Numbered from the stretch's first letter, positions 1 to 9,274 are shown. The stretch: DNA of 64,000 bases from Mesorhizobium sp. LMG 17147 (GCF_024297145.1 NZ_JANCTC010000002.1:186001-250000); one strand, 5' to 3'. The notes: a model not told the origin generated them from the letters alone. A program made the numbers and translations.

Positions 1-486
1 TTCCAGAAGCCGACGCCGTTCCCGATGTCGATCTACGAGAACATAGCATTCGGCGTCAGGCTCTACGAGAATCTCGGCAAGTCCGAGATGGACGGCCGCG
101 TCGAGCAAGCGTTGAAGCGGGCGGCGCTGTGGAGCGAGGTCAAGGACAAGCTAAACGCCAGCGGCTTGAGCCTGTCCGGCGGCCAGCAGCAGCGGCTCTG
201 CATTGCCCGCACCGTGGCAGTGAAGCCGGAAGTCATCCTGCTCGACGAACCGGCTTCGGCCCTCGACCCGCTGTCGACGGCCAAGATCGAGGAACTGATC
301 GACGAGTTGCAAGCCGACTACACGATCGTCATCGTCACCCACAACATGCAGCAAGCAGCGCGCGTGTCGCGCCAGACCGCCTTCATGTATCTGGGTGAAC
401 TGGTCGAGTTCGACCGGACCGAGAAGATCTTCACGTCGCCCCGCGAGAAGCGCACGCAGGACTACATCACCGGCCGCTTCGGCTGA
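1..486 (+). CDS. pstB: Phosphate ABC transporter ATP-binding protein PstB (5' end outside window)
   Basis: ATPase that powers the PstSCAB high-affinity phosphate importer at the inner membrane. The frame is open from base 1, so the gene begins upstream and lacks its Walker A here. Visible are the ABC signature LSGGQQQRL, Walker B with [13 protein letters not shown], and the H-loop in [10 protein letters not shown]. The C-terminal ending in ITGRFG is typical of PstB. phoU follows after 32 bp and phoB after that, the standard pst-phoU-phoB order, so the family assignment is secure. Confidence 0.96.
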   Translation, partial: FQKPTPFPMSIYENIAFGVRLYENLGKSEMDGRVEQALKRAALWSEVKDKLNASGLSLSGGQQQRLCIARTVAVKPEVILLDEPASALDPLSTAKIEELIDELQADYTIVIVTHNMQQAARVSRQTAFMYLGELVEFDRTEKIFTSPREKRTQDYITGRFG

Positions 487-518
487 GCCGTTCCGATCAT
501 GCATATGAGGACAGGACC

Positions 519-1226
519 ATGGGCGAACACACAGTCGCTTCTTTCGACGAGGATCTCGAGCAGATCAGCAAGCTGATCCGCGACATGGCCGACCTCGCCG
601 GTTCGATGGTCGGCGGGGCGACCAAGGCCCTGTTGAATTCCGACAACGTGCTGGCGCAGCGCGTCGTCTCCGACGACGCCATCATGGACGCGCGTCAACG
701 CGAACTGGACGATCGCGCCATCACCCTGATCGCCAAGCGCCAGCCAATGGCTCACGATCTGCGCCATGTCGTCGGAGCGATCCGCATGGCCGGCGACCTC
801 GAACGCATCGGCGACCTTGCCAAGAACATCGCCAAGCGTGTGAGCGCGGTCGGCCTCAGCGTCACGCCGCGCGACCTATCGCATTCCATCGATGCGATGG
901 CGCAGCTGGTGCTCATCCAGGTGCAGGGCGTCATCGAGGAATATGCTGCAGGCGATGCGGCCGCGTTGGCCAAGCTGCGCGCCGCCGACGAGCGCATCGA
1001 CGTCAAATACACGTCCGTGTTCCGCGAGCTGTTGACCTACATGATGGAAGATCCGCGCAACATCACCGCTTGCACGCATCTGCTGTTCTGCGCCAAGAAT
1101 CTGGAGCGGATCGGCGACCATGTCACCAACATCGCCGAGAATGCGTATTATGTGCTGACCGGCGAGCAATTGCCGGTCAACCGTCCGAAGCAGGACGAAA
1201 CGACAATGTCCGCACCGGTGACATGA
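519..1226 (+). CDS. phoU: Phosphate signalling protein PhoU
   Basis: Negative regulator that links the Pst transporter to the PhoR/PhoB two-component system and limits phosphate uptake. The 235 residues hold the two homologous three-helix PhoU repeats; each carries a metal-site type motif, seen as LERIGDLAKNIA in the first half and LERIGDHVTNIAE in the second. An ATG follows GAGGACA at a usual distance. It lies between pstB and phoB and is likely cotranscribed with them. The last 20 residues are a variable tail. Confidence 0.96.
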   Translation: MGEHTVASFDEDLEQISKLIRDMADLAGSMVGGATKALLNSDNVLAQRVVSDDAIMDARQRELDDRAITLIAKRQPMAHDLRHVVGAIRMAGDLERIGDLAKNIAKRVSAVGLSVTPRDLSHSIDAMAQLVLIQVQGVIEEYAAGDAAALAKLRAADERIDVKYTSVFRELLTYMMEDPRNITACTHLLFCAKNLERIGDHVTNIAENAYYVLTGEQLPVNRPKQDETTMSAPVT

Positions 1227-1242
1227 TGGGGGTGCCCAGCCG

Positions 1243-1932
1243 ATGATCGCACCACGCATAATGGTGGTGGAGGACGAGGAGCCGTTGGGCGTGCTGCTCC
1301 GCTACAATCTCGAATCCGAAGGCTACCAGGTCGAGGTGGTGACACGCGGCGACGAAGCCGAGATCCGTTTGCAGGAGAATGTGCCCGACCTTCTGGTGCT
1401 CGACTGGATGATACCGGCGGTTTCCGGCATCGAGCTCTGCCGCCGGTTGCGCGTGCGCCCCGAAACCGAGCGGCTGCCGATCATCATGCTGACCGCGCGC
1501 GGCGAGGAGAGCGACCGGGTGCGCGGTCTTTCGACCGGCGCCGACGACTATCTTGTCAAACCGTTTTCGACGCCGGAATTCATGGCCAGGGTCAAGGCGC
1601 TGCTGCGGCGCGCCAAGCCGGAAGTGCTGTCTAGCGTGCTGAAGGTCGGCGACATCGTGCTCGATCGCGAATCGCACAGGGTCTATCGCAAGAAGAGCGA
1701 GATCAGGCTCGGGCCGACCGAATTCCGGCTGCTCGAGTTCATGATGCGGCATCCGGGCCGCGTCTTCTCGCGTAGCCAGTTGCTCGATAATGTCTGGGGC
1801 GAGACGATCTATATCGACGAACGCACCGTCGACGTGCATGTCGGGCGGCTGCGCAAAGCCGTCAATAACGGCCGCATGCCGGATGTCATCCGCACCATCC
1901 GCGGTGCCGGCTATGCGATCAGGGAAGATTGA
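1243..1932 (+). CDS. phoB: Phosphate regulon response regulator PhoB
   Basis: OmpR/PhoB-class transcription factor activating Pho-box promoters when phosphate is scarce. Residues 1-120 are a receiver domain with the acidic pocket VVEDEE and phospho-acceptor Asp54 in LLVLDWM; Lys in LVKPF is the conserved switch lysine. Residues 130-228 are the winged-helix effector ending in VIRTIRGAGYAI. 229 residues is normal. It sits 16 bp after phoU. The next gene converges from the other strand only 9 bp downstream. Confidence 0.96.
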   Translation: MIAPRIMVVEDEEPLGVLLRYNLESEGYQVEVVTRGDEAEIRLQENVPDLLVLDWMIPAVSGIELCRRLRVRPETERLPIIMLTARGEESDRVRGLSTGADDYLVKPFSTPEFMARVKALLRRAKPEVLSSVLKVGDIVLDRESHRVYRKKSEIRLGPTEFRLLEFMMRHPGRVFSRSQLLDNVWGETIYIDERTVDVHVGRLRKAVNNGRMPDVIRTIRGAGYAIRED

Positions 1933-1941
1933 CCCGCCTGG

Positions 1942-3186
1942 TCAGGCGACGTTCTTTCTGACGCCGGGCCTCATTTGCGCGCCCGGCGCGAAAATCTCCT
2001 GGTCGACGAAGCTTAACGCCCGCATCGCGCAGCCTTCGCGGATCAGCGGCAATTCGTTCGGCTCGGTATCGAAGGAAATCGAGCCCGAGTGCTGGCCGCC
2101 GGCGGTCTGGGCGATTGCCTTGCGCAAGGCCGGCTCGATCAGATCGAAGGCGGCGGCACTGGCGCCGACCATCGCGACCGGTGCCGGATCGATCAGCGCG
2201 AACAGCGAGCCGAGACCGAAACCCAGCGCTTCGCCGGCCTTGCGGTAGGCCTCGCGTTCCGGCCCATCCTTCTCGCGCGCGCGGGCCGCCAGAGCGCGCA
2301 TGTCGGCGTCGCTGACGTCGGCGACCGGTTCGCTGTCTTCGCTCATCTGCCTGGCGTTGCGCCAGATGGCATAGTTGCCGGCATAGGCTTCGATGCAGCC
2401 GCGCCGCCCGCAACGGCAGCGCGCGCCGCCCGGACGATGGATCATGTGGCCAAATTCGCCGCCCGAGGAATGCGTCCCGGTGAACAGTTCGCCCTTCAGC
2501 ACAAGCCCCATACCGATGCCATGCGAAAGCAGGATGGCGATGAAGTCGTCGCGATAGCGATCCGGATTGCGCCAGCGCAAAGCCACCGCCATCATATTGC
2601 AGTCGTTCTCCACCGTGGCCCGGATGCCGAATTCGTCTTCCAGCATGTCGGCAAAGGCGATGTCGGTCTGCGGCGTGATCGGCGACCACAGCATGGCGCG
2701 TGCAGGGGAGTCGGTAATGCCCTGAATCGCCAGGGCGATGCGGGCGACACTGCGGACGTCAAGGTCTGGGTCCTCAAGCCGGCGCCGGACGATGGCCATG
2801 CATTCGCGGATCAGCTCGTCGCGCGGCATGGTCAGCGTGTCCAGCCGGCGCTGTTCCTCGGCGACCACCTGTCCCGCATAGTCGATAATGGCGGCCGACA
2901 GGAAATTCAGTGACAACACCACGGTCAGCACCGCCGCCGCTTCCGGGTTGAGGGCGAGGCCGACCTGCGGACGACCGCGTTTCAACGAAACGGGCTCACT
3001 TGCCTTGCTTTCGGCGAGGATGCCTTCCCGTATCAGGTCGGAGGAGATCGCCGATATGGTTGAATGACTGAGGCCGGTGGTGGCTGCGATCTCCGTACGC
3101 GACGGCTGGCCGGCCCGGCGCACCGCCGAGATCACCATCGCCCGGTTGCGCCGGCGCAAATCGTCGTGGCGGATTCCGACCGACAT
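1942..3186 (-). CDS. ROK family transcriptional repressor (XylR-like)
   Basis: Predicted sugar-responsive repressor of the divergent xylFHG-type operon. The N-terminal winged HTH (about residues 10-65, with RTEIAATTGLSHSTIS) is followed by a ROK sugar-binding fold with the zinc motif CRCGRRGCIEAY at about residues 253-264. The start at 3186 is chosen because GGAGGAAAG lies 6 bases before it; an open frame continues to 3300 but that stretch holds tandem DNA repeats and is likely promoter. 414 residues suits the family. The inducer (xylose or a related sugar) is inferred from the neighbour only. Confidence 0.9.
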   Translation of the reverse strand: MSVGIRHDDLRRRNRAMVISAVRRAGQPSRTEIAATTGLSHSTISAISSDLIREGILAESKASEPVSLKRGRPQVGLALNPEAAAVLTVVLSLNFLSAAIIDYAGQVVAEEQRRLDTLTMPRDELIRECMAIVRRRLEDPDLDVRSVARIALAIQGITDSPARAMLWSPITPQTDIAFADMLEDEFGIRATVENDCNMMAVALRWRNPDRYRDDFIAILLSHGIGMGLVLKGELFTGTHSSGGEFGHMIHRPGGARCRCGRRGCIEAYAGNYAIWRNARQMSEDSEPVADVSDADMRALAARAREKDGPEREAYRKAGEALGFGLGSLFALIDPAPVAMVGASAAAFDLIEPALRKAIAQTAGGQHSGSISFDTEPNELPLIREGCAMRALSFVDQEIFAPGAQMRPGVRKNVA

Positions 3187-3249
3187 CGTTTTGCTTTCCT
3201 CCCGGTTGCCGCGGCCGCTCATGAACCGGAAGCCGTCGGTAATGTCCGA

Positions 3250-3287
3250 CAAATAGTGTCGGATGCGGCAAATAGTGTCAGATGCAG
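3250..3287. repeat. Tandem 19-bp direct repeat in the ROK gene promoter
   Basis: Two adjacent 19-base copies start at 3250 and 3269, each beginning CAAATAGTGTC, and match at 17 of 19 positions. They lie 64-101 bp upstream of the ROK start, in the divergent intergenic region. They could be binding sites for a regulator of the repressor gene, or a chance duplication. Confidence 0.6.
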
Positions 3288-3314
3288 GTGGCGCTGTCAT
3301 CGTTTATTCCGACG

Positions 3315-3324
3315 CTCGAAAAAA
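3315..3324. promoter_or_regulatory. Upstream half-site of the xyl operator
   Basis: CTCGAAAAAA here is identical to the right arm of the palindrome at 3387-3407. The ten bases on the other side of the central G match the left arm at 7 of 10, so this is an imperfect second operator. Its centre is 83 bp from the main one, close to eight turns of DNA, which would suit a looped repressor complex. Confidence 0.55.
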
Positions 3325-3358
3325 CTCGCAGAGTCATCAAAATCCATCACAATCGATG

Positions 3359-3387
3359 TTGACAGCAGCCGGAGATCGGGCCAGTAT
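3359..3387 (+). promoter_or_regulatory. Candidate sigma-70 promoter of the xylFHG operon
   Basis: A perfect -35 TTGACA at 3359-3364 is followed 17 bp later by CAGTAT, a weak -10. The predicted start of transcription falls inside the palindromic operator at 3387-3407, which is where a repressor would block it. The -10 match is poor, so this is a prediction. Confidence 0.5.
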
Positions 3388-3407
3388 TTTTTCGAGGCTC
3401 GAAAAAA
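3387..3407. promoter_or_regulatory. Perfect palindromic operator upstream of xylF
   Basis: TTTTTTCGAG and CTCGAAAAAA flank a single central G, giving a perfect 21-bp dyad. It lies just after the predicted -10 and 64 bp before the xylF start, next to the divergent ROK repressor gene. It is the best candidate binding site for that repressor. Confidence 0.7.
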
Positions 3408-3470
3408 TTAGAGCTTCTAAGCTGGTCGTTGAGCAATTGGTCACGCCGTACGCGGCGCAGGGAGGATATG

Positions 3471-4511
3471 ATGAAGAAATTCACGGCCGCCATTCTGGCG
3501 GGTGTCGCCATGACGCTGGCGCTGGCGTCGGTGGCGCAGGCGAAAGACAAGGTCATCGGCGTTTCCTGGTCGAACTTCCAGGAAGAGCGCTGGAAGACGG
3601 ACGAGGCCGCAATGAAGGCGGCCATCGAGGCCGCCGGCGACAAGTATATTTCCGCCGACGCACAATCCAACCCCGGCAAGCAGCTCACCGACGTCGAGAG
3701 CCTGATCTCGCAGGGTGCCAATGCGCTGATCATCCTCGCGCAGGATGCCTCGGCCATCGGGCCGGCCGTGCAGAAGGCACTGGACGAAGGCATCCCGGTC
3801 GTCGGCTATGACCGGCTGATCGAGAACAAGGACGTGTTCTATCTGACCTTCGACAACAAGGAAGTCGGCCGCATGCAGGCCCGCGAAGTCTTCAAGGTGA
3901 AGCCGGAAGGCAACTACGTCTTCATCAAGGGTTCGGGTTCCGATCCGAATGCCGATTTCCTGTTTGCCGGTTCGATGGAGGTGCTGAAGGAGGCCATCGA
4001 CAGCGGCAAGATCAAGAATGTCGGCGAGGCCTATACGGACGGCTGGCTGCCGGCCAACGCTCAGAAGAACATGGAACAGTTCCTGACCGCCAACGACAAC
4101 AAGGTCGATGCCGTGGTCGCGGCCAATGACGGCACCGCCGGTGGCGTCGTCGCCGCGCTGACAGCACAAGGGTTGGCCGGATCGGTTCCGGTCTCGGGCC
4201 AGGACGGCGACCACGCCGCGCTGAACCGCATCGCGCTTGGCACACAGACCGTGTCGGTGTGGAAGGACGCGCGCGAGCTCGGTAAGAACGCCGCCGAGAT
4301 CGCCTCGCAGCTTGCCGACGGCAAGCAGATGACCGACATTGCCGGCGTGAAGGATTTCACCACGCCCGGCGGCAACACGGTCAAGTCGCTGTTCCTGACT
4401 CCGGTGGCCATCACCAAGGATAACCTCAACGTCGTCATCGACGCCGGTTGGATCAAGAAAGAAGAGGTCTGCGCCGGCGTGGCGGCTGGCACTGTTGCGG
4501 TCTGCAACTGA
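3471..4511 (+). CDS. xylF: Xylose-type sugar ABC transporter, periplasmic binding protein
   Basis: Captures a pentose (most likely D-xylose) in the periplasm and delivers it to XylH/XylG. Residues 1-24 form a Sec signal peptide ending ASVAQA; the rest is a periplasmic-binding-protein-like I fold with XylF-type stretches such as [16 protein letters not shown] and GYDRLIEN. The start at 3471 sits 5 bases after GGAGG; ATG at 3468 is also possible. 346 residues. It is first in the operon and followed by a hairpin that may raise its level over the downstream genes. Ligand is inferred by family. Confidence 0.88.
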   Translation: MKKFTAAILAGVAMTLALASVAQAKDKVIGVSWSNFQEERWKTDEAAMKAAIEAAGDKYISADAQSNPGKQLTDVESLISQGANALIILAQDASAIGPAVQKALDEGIPVVGYDRLIENKDVFYLTFDNKEVGRMQAREVFKVKPEGNYVFIKGSGSDPNADFLFAGSMEVLKEAIDSGKIKNVGEAYTDGWLPANAQKNMEQFLTANDNKVDAVVAANDGTAGGVVAALTAQGLAGSVPVSGQDGDHAALNRIALGTQTVSVWKDARELGKNAAEIASQLADGKQMTDIAGVKDFTTPGGNTVKSLFLTPVAITKDNLNVVIDAGWIKKEEVCAGVAAGTVAVCN

Positions 4512-4533
4512 GCCGACGTTTCCGAGAAGTCCG

Positions 4534-4565
4534 AACGCCGCGGCCGCTCGCCGCGGCGTTTTTTC
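4534..4565 (+). terminator. Hairpin with T-run between xylF and xylH
   Basis: A 10-bp perfect GC-rich stem (AACGCCGCGG with its complement), 7-base loop and six or more T residues make a good rho-independent terminator. As xylH and xylG follow in the same direction, it is probably a partial terminator or mRNA-stabilising hairpin that leaves more binding protein than permease, as is common in sugar ABC operons. Confidence 0.75.
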
Positions 4566-4650
4566 AAAAAGAATTGTTTTTCCGCTTCCGGCGGATAACT
4601 TCTAGGCTGCTTCCGGCATCCGCGGCAGACGGCAACCCGGCGGGAGAAAC

Positions 4651-6018
4651 ATGATGACCGACACGACTTCCAACACGCCGGTCGACAGCACGGCAGACCG
4701 GGCGCGGGAATCCGAGCTCGGCATCGTTGCCCGGTTTCTCAAGGCAACCGAGATCGACACCCGTATGCTCGGCATGATCGGCGCGCTGTTGGTCATCTGG
4801 ATCGGGCTGCATGTCGTTTCCAGCGTACGGCTCGGCGTCAATCCGTTCGACTTCGACAGCCGGACCTTCCTGACGCCACGCAATCTCTGGAACCTCTCGG
4901 TGCAGACTTCCGCCGTGGCCATAATGGCCGCCGGAATGGTGCTGGTTATCGTCATGCGCAATATCGATCTGTCGGTCGGTTCCGCCGAAGGCTTGATCGG
5001 CGTGGTCATGGGCTTTGCGCAGGTGCATTTCCTGGTGCGAATGATCGGTCTGCAACTCGGCAACCCCTGGATCTGGATCCTGGCGCTGGCCATTGGCCTG
5101 GCGCTCGGCCTTCTTATCGGAGCGTTCCAGGGATACATCATCGCTTATCTCGAGGTGCCGGCCTTCATCGTGACGCTGGGCGGCCTTCTGGTCTGGCGGG
5201 GTGCCGCATGGTGGGTCGCCAGCGGTCAGACGATTGCGCCGCTTGATGCCACGTTCCAGCTGATGGGCGGTGGGCCGGCGGGTTCGATCGGCGCGCGATG
5301 GAGCTGGATCGTCGGAATTATCGCGTGCCTGGCGGTTGTGTTCATGCTGCTCAACGGGCGGGTGCAGCGCAAGCGGTTCCGCTTTCCGTTGCGCCCGATC
5401 TGGGCCGAGACGTTCCTCGGTGTCCTCACCTGCGCTGTCATCATGGGCGCCATATGGCTCGCCAATTCCTATCCTTGGCCGGTCGGCATCGTGAACAGAT
5501 ACGCGGCGGCCAACAATATAACGGTTCCCGAAGGCGGGCTGTTCATCGCCCATGGCATCGCCATACCCGTGCTGATGGCCGTGGCGGTCGGGCTGATCAT
5601 GACCTTCATCACCAAGCGTACCCGTTTCGGCCGCTATGTCTTCGCCATCGGCGGCAATCCGGAAGCCGCCAACCTTGCCGGTATCAACACGCGTTGGGTG
5701 ACCATGAAGGTGTTCATGATCATGGGCGTGCTGGCAACGATCGCCGCGGCGATCTCGTCAGCCAGGCAGAACTCGTCGACCAATGCGCTGGGCACGCTAG
5801 ACGAACTGCTGGTCATCGCCGCCGCGGTCATCGGCGGCACGTCACTTGCAGGCGGCTCCGGCACTGTGCTCGGCGCCATGCTCGGCGCACTTTTGATGCA
5901 GTCGCTGCAATCCGGCATGGTGCTGCTCGGCATCGATTCACCGCTGCAGAGCATCGTCGTCGGCGCCGTGCTGGTGCTCGCGGTCTGGCTCGATACCGTC
6001 TATCGCAAACGCGTTTAG
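4651..6018 (+). CDS. xylH: Xylose-type sugar ABC transporter, permease
   Basis: Inner-membrane permease of the XylFGH family, moving the sugar from XylF into the cytoplasm. The 455-residue protein has roughly ten hydrophobic segments, the BPD_transp_2 fold, and the conserved AIGGNPEAANLAGIN loop about residues 331-345. GGCGGGAGAAAC precedes ATGATG, so initiation at 4651 or 4654 is equally possible. xylG follows after 15 bp. Confidence 0.9.
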   Translation: MMTDTTSNTPVDSTADRARESELGIVARFLKATEIDTRMLGMIGALLVIWIGLHVVSSVRLGVNPFDFDSRTFLTPRNLWNLSVQTSAVAIMAAGMVLVIVMRNIDLSVGSAEGLIGVVMGFAQVHFLVRMIGLQLGNPWIWILALAIGLALGLLIGAFQGYIIAYLEVPAFIVTLGGLLVWRGAAWWVASGQTIAPLDATFQLMGGGPAGSIGARWSWIVGIIACLAVVFMLLNGRVQRKRFRFPLRPIWAETFLGVLTCAVIMGAIWLANSYPWPVGIVNRYAAANNITVPEGGLFIAHGIAIPVLMAVAVGLIMTFITKRTRFGRYVFAIGGNPEAANLAGINTRWVTMKVFMIMGVLATIAAAISSARQNSSTNALGTLDELLVIAAAVIGGTSLAGGSGTVLGAMLGALLMQSLQSGMVLLGIDSPLQSIVVGAVLVLAVWLDTVYRKRV

Positions 6019-6033
6019 GGAGGAGGAACGATC

Positions 6034-6834
6034 ATGGCCGACAAGACCGCTCCCACGGGCACGCCGCTGATCGACATGCGCAACATCTCGATCGCCTTCG
6101 GCGGCATTCGCGCCGTCGACGATGCCTCGGTCGATCTTTTCCCGGGCGAGGTGATGGCTTTGCTCGGCCACAACGGTGCCGGCAAATCGACGTTGATAAA
6201 AATCCTGTCCGGCGCCTACAAGCGCGATGCGGGCCAGATTTTCGTCAACGGCGAGGAGGCTTCGATCTCCAACCCCCGCGACGCCAAGAAGTACGGCATC
6301 GAGACGATCTATCAGACGCTGGCGCTGGCCGACAATGTCGATGCGGCCGCCAACCTGTTTCTCGGCCGCGAGCTGATGACCGGCTGGGGTACGCTCGACG
6401 ACGTCGCCATGGAGGCCGAGGCGCGCAAGGTGATGGGCAGGCTCAACCCGCGTTTCCAACGCTTCAAGGAGCCGGTGGTAAAGCTTTCGGGCGGCCAGCG
6501 GCAGTCGGTGGCGATCGCCCGCGCCATTCTGTTCAATGCTCGCATCCTGATCATGGACGAGCCGACGGCGGCACTCGGGCCGCAGGAGACGGCGCAGGTC
6601 GGCGAACTGGTCAAGCAGCTCAAGGCCGACGGCATCGGCATCTTCCTGATCAGCCATGATATTCACGACGTGTTCGAGCTTGCCGACCGTGTCTGCGTCA
6701 TGAAGAACGGTCGGGTTGTCGGCACGGCGCGCACAACCGACGTCACCCAGGACGAAGTGCTCGGCATGATCATCCTCGGCAAGTGCCCACCCGGCGCCAT
6801 TCCGGGGCCGGGCGCGCTGAAGATCGCCGCATGA
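6034..6834 (+). CDS. xylG: Xylose-type sugar ABC transporter, single-domain ATPase
   Basis: ATPase for the XylFH transporter. One nucleotide-binding domain only: Walker A GHNGAGKS at 45-52, signature LSGGQ at 151-155, Walker B ILIMDEP at 171-177 and switch His in LISHDIHD. At 266 residues it is half the length of enterobacterial XylG, which has two fused domains; the short form is usual in rhizobia and must act as a dimer. GGGAGGAGG gives a strong ribosome site. No catabolic xylA/xylB follows here. Confidence 0.9.
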   Translation: MADKTAPTGTPLIDMRNISIAFGGIRAVDDASVDLFPGEVMALLGHNGAGKSTLIKILSGAYKRDAGQIFVNGEEASISNPRDAKKYGIETIYQTLALADNVDAAANLFLGRELMTGWGTLDDVAMEAEARKVMGRLNPRFQRFKEPVVKLSGGQRQSVAIARAILFNARILIMDEPTAALGPQETAQVGELVKQLKADGIGIFLISHDIHDVFELADRVCVMKNGRVVGTARTTDVTQDEVLGMIILGKCPPGAIPGPGALKIAA

Positions 6835-6840
6835 ACGAGA

Positions 6841-6854
6841 ATTAGCCGGCTAAT
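6841..6854. repeat. 14-bp perfect palindrome after xylG
   Basis: ATTAGCCGGCTAAT is a perfect dyad six bases after the xylG stop. There is no T-run, so it is not a standard terminator. It could be an operator for the histidine kinase gene downstream or the foot of a processed 3' end. Confidence 0.4.
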
Positions 6855-6963
6855 CACAAGCCGCCAAAATGTGCCAGCCGTCACCATGCTTTGGCTTGGC
6901 CATTGTGTTGGCGTCGGGACTTGCCCATAAAGATGCCGAACCGTCCACGGGACGTATCAGCAA

Positions 6964-8586
6964 TTGAAGAAGCTGTTTCCGACCGTCGCTTTTATCGCCG
7001 TCGCGCTGATCAGCCTGACGATGGCGGGCTTTGCCTATTTTGCCACCCAGGAGGCGGCCCGCATAAAATTCGAGGCGACGGCGGACGACGCGCTTAACCG
7101 GATCGAAAGCCGCATCGACCTGGACCTGTCGCTGCTGCGTTCGACCCGAGCGCTGTTCGACGCGCGCAATGGCGGTATCTCGCAAGGCGAGTTCAAGGCT
7201 TTCTTCAACGCGCTCGACATCGACAATAATTTCGCCGGCCTGCGCGGCATCGGTTTCCTCCGCCTGGCGAAAACTGGCAACGAGGCGGCGGTCGAGCGCG
7301 ACATCCTGCACGATCACGGCGCAAGCCATCCGATCTACCCCGACACGAACTTACCGTGGCGTACGCCCATCGTGCTGTTCGAACCGCTGGATCCGTCCAA
7401 CCAATCCAGCATCGGCTACGACATGTTCACCGGGCCGGCGCGGCGCGAGGCGATCGAAAAGGCGATGGCCGACGATCAGCAGCACGCCAGCGGGCTCGTG
7501 CAGCTCGGCAAGGATACGGGTGCCGCGCAGACCTTTACCGGGTTCCTCGTCTTCGTCCGGCTCAATGTCGAAACCGCGCCGGACGCCGTGAACGCGACGA
7601 GATCCTCGACTGCCGGCTTCCTTTATGCGGCCTTCCGCGCCCGTGACCTGTTCCAGGCTGCGCTCAGTCGGGCACCATTGCTGCCAGTCAACACCGAGAT
7701 CTATGACGGCACAGTTGACAGCGACAACCTGCTGTTCCAATCGGAAACGCCGCCTGTTTCGAGCCTCGGCGACAGGCTGCTGGTCACCCGTAAGATCACC
7801 GTCGCCGGCCGGCCGTGGGTCGTCCTGTTCAGGCCGACAAGTGCTTTCTCGCAACCTTCCTCGCGCGCCATCCCGGTGATGCTCGGATTGTTCGGACTGC
7901 TGCTTGCGGGCGCCATCGCGCTGGTGGCCCGCTATCAGGAGCGGGCCTATGAGGCGATCTCGCTGCTTCACGAAACGACCGAGAAGAGCCTGCTGGAAAA
8001 AGACCTGATGCTGCAGGAGATGAAGCATCGCATCAAGAACTCGATCACGCGGGTGCTGGCAATCGCGCGCCAGACAGCATCGCACACCACCGACGTCCAG
8101 GAATTCTCGGCTTCTTTCTCGGCCCGGCTGCAGGCGATGGCGGCTTCTCAGGACATGCTGACGCGCTCACGCTGGCAGAAAGCCGATCTCGGCGACCTGC
8201 TGCGCATCGAGCTAGGCCAGGTGTTCGGCAGTGAGCTGCCTGAAGGGCTGCTGTCGGGACCGCAGGTTCTTCTCGATGAAAAGACGACGCAGGCACTCGG
8301 CCTCGTCTTTCACGAACTGGCGACGAACGCGCTGAAGCATGGCGAAGCCGGCAATTCAGTCGGCGCGCTGAAGGTCGACTGGTCGCTCGAAGCCCGTGGC
8401 GGCGCCCGGACATTGGCTCTCAACTGGCGCGAGGCCGGTCAGAAGAAGCTCGCGACACCGGCAAAGAGCGGTTTTGGCACCAGACTGATCGATCTCAACG
8501 TCACACGCGAATTGCATGGCACAATCAGGCGCGATTTTCGCGAAGATGGCTTGAACGTGGAAATCAAGGTTCCGCTGCCGGCCTGA
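6964..8586 (+). CDS. CHASE-domain HWE-type sensor histidine kinase
   Basis: Membrane sensor kinase likely feeding the general stress response. One membrane helix near residues 7-27 and another near 304-323 bracket an extracytoplasmic CHASE-like domain. The cytoplasmic part is an HWE/HisKA_2 kinase with phospho-acceptor His355 in EMKHRIKNS and the N-box HELATNALKHGE. The start is a TTG with a weak ribosome site. Such kinases phosphorylate PhyR or single-receiver proteins in alphaproteobacteria; PhyR is encoded 2.6 kb away. The ligand is unknown. Confidence 0.85.
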   Translation: MKKLFPTVAFIAVALISLTMAGFAYFATQEAARIKFEATADDALNRIESRIDLDLSLLRSTRALFDARNGGISQGEFKAFFNALDIDNNFAGLRGIGFLRLAKTGNEAAVERDILHDHGASHPIYPDTNLPWRTPIVLFEPLDPSNQSSIGYDMFTGPARREAIEKAMADDQQHASGLVQLGKDTGAAQTFTGFLVFVRLNVETAPDAVNATRSSTAGFLYAAFRARDLFQAALSRAPLLPVNTEIYDGTVDSDNLLFQSETPPVSSLGDRLLVTRKITVAGRPWVVLFRPTSAFSQPSSRAIPVMLGLFGLLLAGAIALVARYQERAYEAISLLHETTEKSLLEKDLMLQEMKHRIKNSITRVLAIARQTASHTTDVQEFSASFSARLQAMAASQDMLTRSRWQKADLGDLLRIELGQVFGSELPEGLLSGPQVLLDEKTTQALGLVFHELATNALKHGEAGNSVGALKVDWSLEARGGARTLALNWREAGQKKLATPAKSGFGTRLIDLNVTRELHGTIRRDFREDGLNVEIKVPLPA

Positions 8587-8626
8587 AACGCCTCTCGCGG
8601 GCCGCGTCGCAACAGCGCTTTAAAGG

Positions 8627-8663
8627 GCAAACGCGGAGACAGGTGGCCTGCCTCCGCGTTTGC
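8627..8663. terminator. Bidirectional hairpin between convergent genes
   Basis: GCAAACGCGGAG pairs perfectly with CTCCGCGTTTGC across a short inner stem. It separates the histidine kinase end from the convergent lipoprotein end. There is no T-run, so termination strength is uncertain. Confidence 0.5.
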
Positions 8664-8683
8664 TGTTCGCCTGGAGCTCGAAA

Positions 8684-8929
8684 CTAGTTGCAGCGAGCTG
8701 TGTAAATCCGGCCGTGACGATCTCTGTATTGGCAGTAGCCATTTTGCAGACGGCGAACCAGCAGACCGCCAATCGCACCAGCGCCGGCGCCGATCAAAGC
8801 GCCCTTGCCGCCGCCGACAGCGCCACCAATGAGCGCGCCGCCCACAGTGCCGATACCCACGTTCTCTTCCGTGGTGGTGCAGCCGCTGACCGCAACCACG
8901 GCAACCATGGCAATAATCATCTTCCGCAT
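8684..8929 (-). CDS. Glycine-zipper outer-membrane lipoprotein, small
   Basis: 81 residues. A short signal peptide ends in lipobox VSGC, with the lipidated Cys at 17. Residues 25-60 are a glycine zipper (repeated GG-ALIGGA/GAGAG spacing) as in OsmB/SlyB-like lipoproteins thought to sit in the outer membrane. The tail RDRHGRIYTARCN holds a second cysteine. It lies in the stress-response area but I found no consensus sigma-EcfG site before it. Confidence 0.8.
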   Translation of the reverse strand: MRKMIIAMVAVVAVSGCTTTEENVGIGTVGGALIGGAVGGGKGALIGAGAGAIGGLLVRRLQNGYCQYRDRHGRIYTARCN

Positions 8930-9011
8930 GGAGTCATCCTCACCTTTGTCCTCACTTTAATAAGCTCCAGCCGCCATTTAGCATGAAAGTACGGCCTTTG
9001 CCCGCACGATT

Positions 9012-9194
9012 TCATTGTTGATTAAGATAGTCTTTTTCGGGGCGTGCGCCGTTCGATGCTACCACGAACCCGGAAATCTCCAAGGACGCATCGAGCGTGC
9101 CGTCGGGACGCACGTTCCAGACCATCCTGTCATAGTCGTCCTCGGGCGCCGGATCGACGGCAAGGCATTTGGCGACGAGATGTTGGGCTTGGCC
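9012..9194 (-). pseudogene. Possible C-terminal gene remnant
   Basis: This minus-strand stretch stays open for 60 codons and reads like real protein (for example DDYDRMVWNVRPDGTLDAS) but has an in-frame stop just before it and no plausible start. I do not recognise it. It may be the end of a decayed gene, or a chance open frame in the otherwise empty interval 8930-9274. Confidence 0.22.
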
Positions 9195-9274
9195 TTACAG
9201 GTCGGCGACCGCGAATGGGCGCGGCCGAGTACTCGGGCAGTGGTTTCAAAGCGGTCAAGCAGAGGCGAGCTCGA

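Noticed and set aside
5298..6659. Plus-strand frame of 453 codons overlapping xylH and xylG
   Set aside because: Arg/His/Gly-rich out-of-frame reading of two clear genes.
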